In this document: one piece after another, positions 34,256-48,751 of the stretch
How the letters are laid out: the number at the start of each line of letters is the position of its first letter
Numbering within the stretch: the first letter of the stretch is position 1
NCBI GenBank assembly: GCA_003971905.1
Contig: RSEE01000074.1
Location: forward strand, 248,001 to 312,000
Source: Moniliella sp. 'wahieum'
Lineage: Eukaryota > Basidiomycota > Moniliellomycetes > Moniliellales > Moniliellaceae
Direction of reading: 5' to 3'
Length of the DNA: 64,000 nt
Notes under the pieces: generated by a model
Told to the model about the DNA's origin: nothing
What the model saw: the letters and a program-made list of their open reading frames with translations, nothing else
The model's database searches: none
Translations under genes and position numbers: made by a program

Positions 34256-35222
34256 TATTCATCCGTTGATGAGACCTGGAGTCCTGAGCCTGATGGTCCT
34301 CGAGGGCAAAGCAATCGCACTGGTGGTGGTGGTCTAAGCCAACGGAACTTCTAGGCCTAAGGAGGAACTGAAGGGACGGTGGCCAAAAACACACGAGCCA
34401 CCCGATGGCCCTCCATCCTAGACCCAAGTGCACACACAGGAGACCTCAACATCATCAATCATTCAATGCCTCCACAGAGGGCAGGGTCCCACGACCTTTT
34501 GGGACGAACTTGGGGATGGGCGCTGCTCCAGGGCCACAGTCTATGCACTATGACAAAGCATCATATGTGCACCACGGGAACACTCTGTCTGCTCTTCGAA
34601 CATGTCAGTAGGTTCTTACCCCTTATGGGGAGTGCCCCTATAACTCAGACGCTGTTGGATGTGAGCCTCAAGCACTGAAGCTACTGACGCTTGAAGCTTG
34701 AAGGGACGCCAGCAGTTGAAACGGCCTCGGGACTGGCCCAGGGCTCAGGCCTGCTTGAGGCCTGTGAGGCTCAGGTCGGACAGTAGAGAGAGGGTGGCCC
34801 CGGCATCATAGGAAAACTCAAGTTTAACGGCGATTAGCCTGCGTAGGTTCATCGATCATCACTCACATCATACACCCTATTTTTGTTGACAAAGCGGGTG
34901 AAGCTTCTGAAGCCAGAAGCTGCTGGGGACCGCCATGGGTATTTTTGGCCACCTAATTTGTTGACCGTGGTGACCTCAGCCTCACCAGCCTCAGGCCGGC
35001 CTCACCCCTCACCCTGAGGCCTGAGAGGCTCCTCGATCACAATCCTAACGTGCGCGCCTAACGGGAGCGGTGAGTGATGAGAGTGTGAACTGTGCTGCAA
35101 ATTGGTTGATTGATTAATGAAAAACTGAGCCTCGTGTTGGACTTGCGCATCCTAGTTTCGACCTAAGGCCTAAATCCTAAATACTGAGGACTGAGGCTTA
35201 GTCCTCAGGGACTCAAACACTC

Positions 35223-35242
35223 AGTACTCAGCACTCATTGAT
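35223..35242. repeat. Palindrome heptad array, AGTACT-AGCACT-ATTGAT
   Basis: Three A-NNNN-T blocks separated by single C bases; the first is a perfect palindrome. Upstream GGACTGAGGCTTAGTCCT-like words continue the pattern. Confidence 0.7.
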
Positions 35243-35731
35243 CATGATGTACGTGGCGTGCAGATGTAGGTTCTGGGAAGAAGATGAAAACACCGTGTCG
35301 CGACCCGAACAAAAAGCAATGGAATTCAGGCTGAAGCTCTATTGAAGTATCTGAAGACGTTTTTGAACGATGTGCGATGATCGATGGCGTGTACTGAGTT
35401 TTGAGTCTTGAGTTTGAGTTTTGAGTTCTGGGTACGTTGAGTACTGCTGCATCATGAATGAGTACAATGAGTACGAGTACATGTCGAGTACATGAGTACA
35501 AGCAAAAAAAGCTACAAAAAGCTTAAGATTAGTACAGGCCTTAGCCTAAGGTCTAAGATCTAAGCCCAAGGCCGCCTTAGCTTAGGTCCACACTTCGAGA
35601 GGCCTCCCGGCTCACCAGTGCCTCACCAGCCTCACCGGCACCAGCCACCATTCACCGGGCCTCACCGGCATCTGCCCCCACACTACGCAGCTACTGCGCA
35701 CGAAACGACATTGCTGTGATGGCTATACGTC

Positions 35732-35744
35732 ATGCATGATGCAT
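35732..35744. repeat. Palindrome heptad array, ATGCAT x2
   Basis: Two ATGCAT copies separated by one G, followed by a partial third unit (G-ATGAG). Confidence 0.85.
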
Positions 35745-36387
35745 GATGAGTGGATCTCGAGATGCTACAAACTACTAGTTGTATTACCTAGCTGCGTTTG
35801 TTGCTCGTAAACAAGAAGCTAGTTGTTTGTTGCTAGTTATGCATTATGAGTCACACCGGTTACCAGAGCGCGTAGCGCGCGTACAGTTCGTTCCTTACGG
35901 TTATAACCGTCGACGATATCGATCCGATCTCGACCTCTTCAACGGTCGGCTCTCTCACACATCTTCGTTTCACACCAATCCACACCTCTTTGATCATGGA
36001 TCTTTCATCGATCGTACCGCTATGCCGGGAACTGAGAATCTGGGTGGGAAATCTGAGCTAGCCCAGGCTAGCACAAAAGGGTCGATCCCACGTTGCATGA
36101 CCGATATCGATGATCTGAGATCTGAGATTGTGGCTGAGCCTCGGCTTGACGCCTGGCTGGGTCCGACCGGAGCCGACCCGATACTGACCCGTTCCGAGCC
36201 ATGGTCTCAGTCCCCAGCCCTCCCCAGCCGCGGGGTGATTTTCAGGATGAGGATTTAACTCGCACGTGTCACACATGCCAAGCGCAACTACGCGCTACGG
36301 GAGTACTGAACTGGGTAACCAGTAACTAATAGCAACTGTAACTAGGTAAGTCAAATGCCCGTATACACACGTGCTTCCAACGATCTC

Positions 36388-36414
36388 AGATCTCAGATCT
36401 CAGATCTCAACGTT
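36388..36414. repeat. Palindrome heptad array, AGATCT x3 then AACGTT
   Basis: AGATCT at 36388, 36395 and 36402, then AACGTT at 36409, all separated by one C. The palindrome changes while the 7-bp register is kept. Confidence 0.95.
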
Positions 36415-37043
36415 CACGTTCAACGTACGTTCATATTCTCAACATCCAACTCAAGTACCTCAGTATACTGACGCGTGACGCTTTAGCGACGTTGAGTACT
36501 GAGTAAGGAGTACTGCCTGAGAAATTCAGTAACGGAGTACCGAGTCTCACATGTCAGAACTGAGTATGAGCTGGTTGCACACTACTGACGTACTGATGGC
36601 TTCATCGCCATTTTGCCACCCTCTGTTGTCGATTTGCCATCGTGAGGAGCGGCTGGGCTAGCTACGAGGCCTGGAAGCTTTTGAAGCTTGGATCTGAGAT
36701 ATGAGATCTGCCAAGTTGAACACCACAGAGCTTTCACAAGTCACATTCCATCATATCGCTATCAACCTTCTCACCTTCGCCGTCGCCTCCGTCTTCACAT
36801 TCTTCTCTTCTCTCAACCCCTGCCGCCTGGCCCAGAAGTGCTCCTTACAAGGGTCTACCATTGGGAGTACACTCGATGCAGCTGTAGCTGCCTCACTTGT
36901 CGGTCTCATCTTTCTCTTATTCCATCCGGCAAATACTTGACGCCTCCCCCGCCACAGTCCCCAGTCGTCGAAAGGTCACTTGGATCTCTCGCTACACTCT
37001 CATCGCCCATCACGCACCATATCTGCAAGGGCATACGCCATCG

Positions 37044-38487
37044 ATGTCATCCGCTTCAATTCCCCTTCAGCCCACAACAGATCCACTCAGCCTCCGCGTC
37101 CTCACCCTGCAGGGCTTGGCCGACGAAATCTACCTACTCTCCGCTGCATTGACCAACAACGAGTTCACTTGGCTCGGCAGTTATTCGGATACCCATCTCT
37201 GGGACTGTGCCCTACACTCTCGCCTTGACCCTACTGTTTCCTCACCTACCAGTAGCCCCTCATCGGCCTTGGCCCACGCCCGGTTCAGTGTTTCCCTTGT
37301 CGATCCTGCTGCGGCCCACGTTGTGCTGGTCGTTGTTGTCGAAGTACCTACTGAATCTAGCACTGGCGGCCCTGTCCGTCTCAACCTTTCCATCTCCGCC
37401 CCCGATTTTACCCAACCCCACACCTCGCGCGTCGCCTGGATCGCCGGTTTGCGGTCGGAACTGTGTACCTACGTTGCGGCTCAGACGGAGTCTTACATTA
37501 CTGTTTTGCCAGGTGAAAACTCGGATCCCGTCTGCACGCCTGACCCCGCTCACATCTTTTCCCACCTTGCCACCCGAAGATTGTGGTGGCCAGCTGTTCG
37601 ATCTTTACACCATCCTCCACGATTGGATCAACATCCATCCATTGCCCCTTCCCATATCCAGTTCAAGCCAGCATGAAGTTTGGGATGCAGACTATTCGAG
37701 CCTGGCTGAAGAAATGAAAGGTGTCACACCCATGGCACTACGGGTGCACATGTACCGGCAAATATTTTGGACACATCATCTGCTCTCCAAGGAGGAGCAG
37801 CGCCAACTTGCTTGTTGGGCAGACGAGCTAGGGGTCTGGATCGTGGTCCATCTGGGCCAACCCGGGTTCCTCCTGATTGAAGGCCCCAAAGCCGGGTTTG
37901 CCCAATCCTCCACAACCGATGCCACCTCCCCACCACCCAGTGCAACCGCATCCTCTGCTGGGGCCGGCGCTTTGGAACTCAGTCGACGTATCCGGGCCAT
38001 GCAGTGGGCCAACTTGACCACCAGGCCCCGGACCGAATGGACTTGGTCTGCCATGGCTGATCTGACCTTGCATAAGCTCGGCAACCCAGATATCAGTACT
38101 GCCGAGAACGCTGCACTTCTTGCCTGTCCGCTGGCTCGCTGCCGCACCCATCGAACCAGACCGTGGGTCTCTTCACCATGGCGCCTCCCTTTCTTTCATC
38201 AGAAGACCCGATTCAAGCTTCTTCCGCCTCGGCCTCTTTCTCGGCGGGCAAAGCAAAAAGCGCCAGCGTAGCGTCAGTCCTCTTCCTGCTCTGGAGGGGC
38301 CTGCTCAGTTGCCGAGTATGTTGATACCTGGGATCAATACACGCGCCACCAGGTCAGCCACAAGATTCGGACAAGCATGGTGAAGACGGAAAGTGTCGGC
38401 GATCTTGTTCTTCTTCTTCGCCGTGCTGGTCTGAGCGAACAGGAAATCCTTGACGGCTTGGGCCTATCAGGGGTCCGATCCACTTAA
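37044..38487 (+). CDS. RWD and DUF1115-domain protein (RWDD2-like)
   Basis: Start at 37044: an RWD-type N-terminus (LSLRVLTLQGLADEIYLLSA, FSVSLVDPAAAHVVLVVVVE, LNLSISAPDF). This leads to the C-terminal DUF1115/RWDD2 signature: MYRQIFWTHHLLSKEEQRQL, CWADELGVWIVVHLGQPGFL and LIEGPKAG, then a Trp-rich segment (RIRAMQWANLTTRPRTEW). The frame changes near 37560 and again after 38100; in repaired frame the chain ends with LVLLLRRAGLSEQEILDGLG and a stop at 38487. RWDD2 proteins are found across eukaryotes; I know of no established function. A long GC-rich acidic/Ser linker sits inside the DUF1115 domain. Confidence 0.75.
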
Positions 38488-40653
38488 TCCTTACGAACTT
38501 TGTTCAGCTCTTTCCCATTGACCGCTCCTTCCCCACCTTTCCATATACACGTTGGTGATGTGTCGCGCATTTGAGGACCCTCGACTGCGCATCGTTCGTC
38601 TTTTTCTGTTGGCATTCTGCGTCTTGGGGTTTCAATAATGCAGCCCACTGCCACTCCCCCTCCAAGTAGCACTTCCCATCAGTTGATGTTGCCAGCATAT
38701 CGACCATGTTGCAACAGTGCCTATATGACCTCCATCCCTCTTCCCACCCACAGCCTGGCCTATATACCCGTACTCAAGTTAATATAGATGAACTGCTGTT
38801 GGGGCGTAACGCCAAACATCTTTTTCTTTGTCCAAAATAACCACATCCCCTATTCTCCTCCTTCCGCACCTCTCCCCCCCGTTCCACAACGCTCCACCCT
38901 ACCACACGGTTTCAAATTCGGCAACTCTTACCACCGGCATGCCGGCCCAAAACTCACCAACAGCATGTCAGTTGATTTGTCTCGAATTACGTCCTCACCT
39001 TTTGGGCACCATGGCCCGAGCCGTAGAATCAAGGCGATGAAGGAAGTGATAGCACTAGTGGTCAAATACCCGAGAGTGGTTGAGATTAAAACGTGGAAGA
39101 CGAAGCTCATCCCGGTGTAAGCGACACCTTTGACATTGAATCGTTACTTGCACTGTCCTGTTCCGTGGCCACACTTTTCAGGTGCCAATACTCTGGTGCC
39201 CAACGAGGAATTGACACCACACACGCCCTGGGCTGCCGATGTCTAGTTCGGCTTTGACAGCTGCGACACTAGCATCGACAGGGGACGTGTATACCCCGGC
39301 GGATGATGACACCGAGGAGCCGCGGGAGGAGACGGGGAAAGATAGTATGGAGGTGCGGTGCAATGCCTTGATGAACAATGAGGGGAAGGTGGTCTTTTAT
39401 GAAAGACAGCCCCGATGCACCCCGGCATGGCTTTTGAGCCGCATGCGTACTACACCAGCAAGGGGTTGAGTTCGCCTGCTGTCATGTCATTCTGTAAGGC
39501 AAAAGGCGGTGCCGCAGAGAAGAGAGAAAGCAACGAAACGACTGGTCCACTTTTCCCCCACGTCATGGTTAGAGTGGCGAGTTGATCGGTGGGCTATACA
39601 TTCTCAGGGTCGTATACCACAGAAGGTTAAATGTTCATACTGACCGGCTGTGAATGTTATAGGAACAAGAAACATCTCGCTCGCGCCGAGCGAGTTGCAG
39701 CAGTGGGGCCGATCAATGCGGGACGAATCATGCACACGTAGCGCGTGTGCAGGGGCTGAACGATGGTATGTATGGATGTTGGGTTGAGAGGAAGCTGGAC
39801 TCATTTGGTTTGAAAGAGGACAGCTGGAAGGATTGCAGCACCTGCCGAGGTATAACGCAACAAATCCAGTCCTGCTGGAGACCGGGGCCCAACCGTCGCA
39901 TTGTTGCATGCTCCAGAGAGACAGATGTGGTGGCGCCTGTCACCGTAACATGTGACGACGCATGCCATGAGAAGCGATGGTCGATGGTCGATGGTCCTAA
40001 TGGGAGTCAAGTTCTGCCCTGGTCTGAATCTGAGGGACCTGAGGCCTGCGGGATCTGAGGCCATTAGCTGCTGTGAATTGAAGTGTAGCCGGTTACGAGG
40101 CCTGGGCCTGATAGCCACGCGCCGGCCAGATTGTCAGATCTCAGATGCTCGGGATTCGTTCTGGCAGTGGGGGCTATCACCCATCCCACCACAAGCATGC
40201 ATCATGCATCATGCAAGCCCCATGCGGGATGCTGGATGCAGCGGATGGGCGGAGATGGCTACAGACTGGCGCCGTGCACTGGGCACGTGCGTGCCAGGCA
40301 GGACGGCAGCAGGTGCCCTCCCGTGACCGGTGATCTCACCGCACACACGGTGCTTTCCGTGTGACATGTGACGCATGTGACGCGCGCGCGCCCCGTGCGA
40401 TTAATGCTTGCAGATTACAGCCTCCCGCACTGCGCCTGTCTCCATCCACGCGGGGCCACTGGGGGTGGCCTTTTCTCCGCACTGCTGCGCTTTGCCGGTG
40501 CTTGCAAGATGGCGTGGGCTGGAGCGCTGTTAGATCGTAGAGCGCTGCAGGCTGCCCGGTTGTGCTGGTATTTTCTTCTTCGCGGGCCGACGTCCGCTTC
40601 GAGTTGCACACGTCTCCTTCTACTCCCACCACTTCCGCCTGTGCGCATCTGCC
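38488..40653. other. Mostly gene-free stretch upstream of MTHFR, one doubtful small ORF
   Basis: An ORF at 38788-39120 (110 codons, containing GFKFGNSYHRHAGPKLTNSM) and readable fragments at 39190-39470 (for example VYTPADDDTEEPREETGKDS) could be exons of one small gene, but I recognise no family. From about 39.95 kb the region carries CTGAGG/AGATCT words, an ATGCAT array (40197-40209) and ACATGT-G-ACGC repeats (40364-40390). Confidence 0.4.
40197..40209. repeat. Palindrome heptad array, ATGCAT x2
   Basis: Two ATGCAT copies separated by one C, followed by C-ATGCAA in register, about 450 bp upstream of the MTHFR start. Confidence 0.85.
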
Positions 40654-42522
40654 ATGACATCGACCTCGCCGCCTCCCGGATCGGCCAGCTGGCGCATCAC
40701 CGACAAGCTCGCTGCCGCCAGCGCGAGAACCGCATGCCTGGTCCTTCGAGTACTTCCCGCCCCGCACCCCTCAGGGCTTGCAGAACCTACGATCGTATCC
40801 AGCGCATGGGTCAGCTCGGTCCGAGTTTGTCGACATCACCTTCCGCAAGGGCAGCGACGATCTCACGCTCCAGCTCGTCGACACTGTTCAATCGTACATG
40901 GGGCTCGAGACATGCATGCACCTCACTTGCACCAACATGCCTTTGGCCGATATTGACCGTGCCCTCAACTCGGCCCGCACTGCTGGCTGCCGCAACATTC
41001 TTGCCCTTCGCGGAGATCCGCCCCTAGGCCAGGAGGAAGAGGACTGGGACGGTGAGGCCAACGGTGGTTTCTCGTACGCCAAGGACCTTGTGCGTCATAT
41101 TCGCAAGACCCATGGCGACTACTTCTCCATCGCCGTTGCCGGCTTTCCCGAAGGCTACGGCGACAATGAATCGGAGGAGGTCGAACTTCAACGCCTCAAG
41201 GACAAGGTGGACGCTGGCGCCGACTTTATTTTTACCCAAATGTTCTACGACGTGGCCAACTTTAAGCGCTGGGTCGGCGCTGTGCGCACAGCTGGGGTGG
41301 CTGTTCCCATTGTGCCGGGTATCATGCCGATCCAGAACTATGGTGGGTTTACTCGTGCCGTCGCTCGCTTCCAGGCCAAGGTACCTCAATTCTTCCACGA
41401 CGCTCTTGAGGAAGTCAAAGAAGACGATGCAGCTGTACGCGAGATTGGGACCAAGTTGGTAGGCGCATGTGTCGAGACATTGTCGCCTCTGGTCTGGGCA
41501 TCACATCGTTGCACATGTACACGATGAACCTGGAGCGTGGCCCTCGCATGCTGCTCGATTATCTTTCTCTTGCTCCAGATGTTGCCCAGATTCGTCCCAT
41601 CCCATGGACACCTAGTCTGACCCCCAAGCGGCGCGAGGAAGGCATTCGCCCCATCTTCTGGGCCAACCGGGCAAAGAGCTACGTGAGCCGGACCGAAACA
41701 TGGGACGAATTTCCCAACGGACGTTGGGGCGATGCTCGTTCTCCGGCCTACGGCGATGTTGACGCCTATGGCATTCAACTTCCTCTCCTAGGTGACAAGG
41801 CATTCAAGGCGTGGAATCACCCCAAGTCCTACTCTGACATCCAGCGAGTCTTTATCGACTTTTGCCAGGGTAAGATCCCTGCCTTACCTTGGTCGGAGTC
41901 GGCGATCGCCAAGGAATCGAAGGTCATTTCAGACCAACTCGTGAAGCTCAACCAACTTGGTTTCCTCACGATCAACTCTCAGCCTTCGGTCGATGGGGCG
42001 CGTTCCGATGACCCCACCTTTGGCTGGGGTCCCAAGGGAGGGTACGTGTACCAGAAAGCGTACCTCGAGTTCTTCGTTCGCGCGCCGCTACTTGATGCGC
42101 TTTTGGCGCGGATCGAGGCCGATCCGCAGATTACGTACCACGCCGTCAACCAAGCGGGCGACATGCGGACCAATGTGTACTCCGAGTCGCCCAATGCTGT
42201 TACTTGGGGTGTGTTCCCCCCCCATGCCGAGATTGTGCAGCCAACAATCGTCGAGAGCATCTCCTTCTTGGCGTGGAAGGATGAGGCGTACCAACTGGCC
42301 CGCGCCTGGGCGATGATCTACCCCTCCCACTCAGCCGAGCGTCAGACGGTACAGCAAACGTTTGACGACCTTTTCCTCGTTAACATTGTGTACAACGACT
42401 ACAAGGCCAAAGATGCCATCTTCCAGCCCTTCTTTGATCTCGCCCAAAAGGACAACCCTGCCTTGCTTGAGCTGAGCCCATCTGGTACTGAGCTGCCCTC
42501 TTCGGCTAGTACCCATGCTTGA
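40654..42522 (+). CDS. MET13: Methylenetetrahydrofolate reductase
   Basis: Reduces 5,10-methylene-THF to 5-methyl-THF for methionine synthesis. From ATG 40654 the N-terminal TIM-barrel domain reads (repaired) WSFEYFPPRTPQG, then RNILALRGDPPLGQEE, FSIAVAGFPEGYGDNE, DAGADFIFTQMFYDV, VPIVPGIMPIQNY and GLGITSLHMYTMNLERG. The C-terminal regulatory domain follows, with GWGPKGGYVYQKAYLEFFVR, VTWGVFPPHAEIVQPTIVE, FLAWKDEAYQLARAWA and FLVNIVYNDYK, stopping at 42522. At about 600 residues it matches full-length eukaryotic MTHFR. No intron is needed. Two one-base frame changes: one before FEYFPP near 40735 and one at 41461-41468 before MCRDIVASGLGIT. MET12 versus MET13 cannot be decided by eye. Confidence 0.97.
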
Positions 42523-45354
<2,832 letters not shown>

Positions 45355-45772
45355 GGGCGATATGGGGGAGAGGTGGGATTGGCGGTGGAGAGCGAGTGGC
45401 GGACCCAGACGCCGACGTTTCGACCTGATAAATGAGGAGATGAGGAGCATTGCAGGCCATGTCCAGGTACTTTGGCGTAGGACCTACAAGCATGAAATGT
45501 GCACTTGTGGGTCCAAGCGTTCAAATTGCAGATTTCAGAGCGGTTCGCTCCGTCACGCGGCGTCACGTGCCTCTCGTGGCCTTTACCGGTCGCAATTGAA
45601 ACAACTCGACTCCCATTCAATGTTCAGGTGGAAATTGCATCGCCCTGCTTCCTGTCGAGGCTCCCGCGCTCACGTGGAACTTGGGCATGCCTGAGGCCAC
45701 TGGGCAATGGGAATGGTCGACCTTCTTTCTTCTGTCGCCCTCCACCTGCCACTGGGCGCCCCCCTGTCTGCC
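45355..45772. promoter_or_regulatory. Divergent upstream region of XPB and SPC2
   Basis: The 418 bp between the two start codons must hold both promoters. I see no clear TATA box. Confidence 0.5.
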
Positions 45773-46515
45773 ATGGCCGACGCTCCAGAGGCCACTTTCG
45801 TCGACATTTCCAACCTCCCTGAGCTCAAGGATACGTGTGATGGCGCGTGGAGCGCATCCTGTCCCGTGCCCCCCTGCCCTCGGCTCGCCGCAGCCGAGGC
45901 GGCGTCGTTGACCCCCGCGTCCAACCCCAAGCCCACCACAGATGGCCCTGGCGCCGACGACGAGGCCGATTTGGAATCCCCGCAGGTGCAGGCGCCTTGG
46001 TCTGGGTCCCACATTGTGGGCGACACGAAGCTGGTTCTTGGTTACTTTTCTGCGTTCCTCCTGATCGGCGTCAGCGGCTGGTCCTACTTGTCTCCCTTGA
46101 GCATGGCCGAGAAGAAGATGCCCAACTTGGTGGCGGTCGCAGTGTACATTGTGTCGGCGGTTGTACAGCAACTGCTTACCTGGTACCAACGCGATGCGCT
46201 TTTTGTTGCGCGCCGCCGTGCGTCGCAGCACGGGATCATCCTGACCGAGCGCTTGACGGTCAGTGCGGCCCCGCTCCCCAACCCCACTTGCTGCCTCCAT
46301 CCAGCAAGGGTGGCAAGCCGATTTGCGTCCCGCCTGTCTACTCGCTGCGTATGAAGTACGCGCGCACGTCGAATGGCGGCAAAACACTTCTCAAGCAGGC
46401 CGAGCAGCCCTTTGCGCTGGGCCATCTGGGCGAATGGTTTGCTTCCAATGGCGAGTTTTTGGAAGACGTGTTTGAGCAGCGGTTGCGCGGCGCAGTAGCC
46501 AAGATGATCGATTGA
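45773..46515 (+). CDS. SPC2: Signal peptidase complex subunit 2
   Basis: Non-catalytic ER-membrane subunit of signal peptidase. ATG 45773 is chosen because it gives the short cytosolic start MADAPEATFVDISNLPELKD, like family members; an in-frame ATG at 45707 is less likely. After an acidic Pro/Ser-rich stretch come DTKLVLGYFSAFLLIGVSGW (TM1) and MPNLVAVAVYIVSAVVQQLL (TM2). The lumenal/cytosolic tail has YSLRMKYARTSNGGKTLLKQ and ends LRGAVAKMID at 46515. An intron from 46259 to 46304 (GTCAGT...CCAG, 46 bp) fits the position, but the reading phase is off by one, so a nearby indel or a different splice site is likely. Confidence 0.9.
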
Positions 46516-46622
46516 TGGGCTTACTACTTGCACGCTACGATACCTCCTGTCTTCCCCCTCGCCTGCTATATTCCACCCATCTTGTTTGTCTCCTCGTCAC
46601 CTTCTCGGGTTTCCATCCCCAT

Positions 46623-47736
46623 TCATAACTCGGTCGTGTCCTCCATAGTGACCTCGGTAGTATCCGCCACCCGTGCCGACACCCTCGTCTCGTCAGCTGT
46701 GGGAGGCTGGGAGCTCGGGGCGGGCACCGGGTCGTTGCCGGCATCGGTGGTCGATGTAGCTTGCTCCTGCTCTTGGGAAGGCAGGCCAAATGGGTTGCCC
46801 TCCTCTTCTTCCTCTTCGGCCTCCGCTTGCTCCACATCCGATTCGTCCTCCTCCGACTCATCCGTATCGCTCCCTACTGCCCGGGGGTCCTGGAGGTGGA
46901 CCATCAACTCAGCCAGACGCGGGTCAGAAACCCGTCGAGACCCGACTCGAGAATCAGACCTTGGAGCACCCCACGAACAATGGACACCTTGTCCCTTGTA
47001 TCGCTCAGCGCCGCGGCCAGGTCGGCGCCCGGGCCGGAACTCGAAGCTTCGGTGGCTGAGGCGCCAAGCCGGGGACCGTACGTGTGGTCCTCCGCGCCGG
47101 CGGCGCTGGCAGATTGGCCACTTGCTCCGCAAGATCAGCACGTAATTGTACATTTTGACGATGCACGTCGGCGCGTTGGCGCTCCAGTTGGTAGCGCTGC
47201 GTGTGGAGACGCAAGACGTACAAGGACAAGTCGTCCCGTTCGTTGACCAGGGTGCGTGGGTCGAGCGGGGTTGCGGTAGGTGGAGGCGCGCCAGGCGTAC
47301 TGGGGCTGCGGTCGTGGGGGACAAAGGGGAGATGGGTGACCGCGTCGGTTACGGCAGCTTGATCCGATGCGTGCTGGATCAGGGCAGTGCGAATCACATC
47401 GCGTTCTCGGGCGGCACGAGACGTTTGCGCGCAAGGTCGAGCCGAGCAAGAGCATCGGGCAGTGCCTTGGCCGCACGTTCCGAAGAGGATGCGTCCTGAA
47501 GGGACTGGCGACGCAGCGCATCAATCTCCTCGAGGGCGGTTGGCCGGGGGCAGCGCGCCAGGCCGCCACGGTCGCTGCTTGTTGACAGCGCGGCGCGGCG
47601 CGGACCGAGCTCGTGGACAAGGGCGGAAAGAAGCGGGGGCTGAGAGGGGGGGGGGAGACTGAGAAGGCGGGGCAGGTGGTGGTGGGGTAGGGGCAGAGGG
47701 GGCAGGCGAGGCGGAGCCCAAAACCCACAGCGACAT
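46623..47736 (-). CDS. CENP-H-like inner kinetochore protein
   Basis: Predicted CENP-H (Fta3/Mcm16-type) component of the constitutive centromere network. The supporting signature is near the C-terminal half: KVSIVRGVLQGLILESGLDG followed, after a one-base frame change, by SDPRLAELMVHLQDP. This fits the family pattern LQGLI...SG.D...D..L..L. Upstream is a long alpha-helical region (LEEIDALRRQSLQDASSSER, RERDVIRTALIQHASDQAAV, RDDLSLYVLRLHTQRYQLER) typical of a coiled coil. The tail is acidic (DTDESEEDESDVEQAEAEEE) and stops at 46623. The Pro-rich N-terminus makes the start at 47736 uncertain. At least three frame changes are needed. Confidence 0.65.
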
Positions 47737-48751
47737 GGCTGGCTGGCTGGCTGGTTGGTTGGGTGCGGTTGGCGGACGCGTGTGGACGCAGTGGCCGTGC
47801 CCAGGAGCGCGTCGCGACGTGCTGAGATAACCAGCAAGCATTACACGTAAGCACGCGGGTCTTAAAATGACGTGAACAGGGTTACAATGCAAGTTTCAAA
47901 GTGGAAGCGTGGATGTGTACAATGGCGAATTCGATCGCTGGTGCGTCGCACACTTTCAGAGACAAGGCTGTACGTGGCCTGGGTTGGGTGGGTGGCCGGT
48001 GGGCGGGCGCAGCAGCAGGGGAGTGGGCGGCGGCCATACACAGCCAAGTGGCGAGGGAGTGGGGCCAGTCGAGCGCCCAAATCCGACGTCTTCCAATGCC
48101 AACCTGGTCCGACGTGCTCTCCCAAGTGGGCCGCGTGGGCTGGGCGGGACATTTGCAGCGCATGGGAACCACACGGCGGCTGTGCCCGGCGGGGTTTGTT
48201 TGTTGTGCACACCGCACCGAGTGCCTGAGTCTGCGGCGGATTGCCAGGGCAGGCAGGCGCAGCAAGGGTCTGTGCACTGCTGTAGTCTGGACAGTGGGCT
48301 GGCATGGCCTGGAGGGCGCCGTGGGCACCCATTGGGTACGTTGGGTGGAACGTGGAACGTCCAAGGAAACTCAGCGGGAAGCTTCCACTGCGTGTGGTTG
48401 TACGTGCGTGCTGTGTTCGTGCGTTGGGCTGGGGCGAGTATTGCGACTGTGGACGCAGGCCCCACTCCGGACTCAGTAGGACTCGGTCCACGCTGCTTTA
48501 GACGTTTGCACCATTCAGCGCATCATCGATCATCCATGCAGGCCCTATCAGCGCATCATGCATCGTACGGCGCGTGGGGTTGCATCATCGATCGACATCA
48601 TCCATCCCCCATCAGCCATCCCGCCGCTCAGGCCCAGCACCGCTTTGGCTCCCTTGCATCGACATCATGCATCACACATCAGCCTCCTAGTCTGCACGTT
48701 CCCCCTCCCCTCCTCCCTCTCCCTCCCTCGCTCCTTCCTCTCTCCACCCCC
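47737..48751. other. Divergent upstream region of CENP-H-like and acylaminoacyl-peptidase genes
   Basis: GC-rich and open in several frames, without recognisable protein motifs. Contains CATCATCGATCATC/ATGCATC phrases at 48525-48560 and 48583-48690, then a CT-rich leader before the ATG at 48752. Confidence 0.5.

Larger units (their letters stand above)
33147..37043. other. Gene-free, repeat-rich 3.9-kb region
   Basis: No gene supported. It is densely packed with short palindrome arrays (listed separately), a 58-bp tandem duplication, AGGCCT/CTGAGG and CTAAGG phrases (34740-35210, 35530-35600), TTGAGTT repeats (about 35397-35430) and GAGTACA repeats (about 35457-35505). ORFs at 35779-36258 and 36701-36940 are open but lack recognisable domains; the second has two hydrophobic stretches and may lie in the 5'UTR of the next gene. 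Confidence 0.6.

Noticed and set aside
33899-36710. Interstitial telomere repeats
   Set aside because: The 7-bp period fits some telomeres, but the unit changes from array to array and is palindromic, unlike G-strand telomere repeats.
36701-36940. 79-codon ORF with two hydrophobic stretches
   Set aside because: Possible membrane peptide, but overlapping ORFs in other frames and its position just before the RWDD2 start favour 5'UTR.
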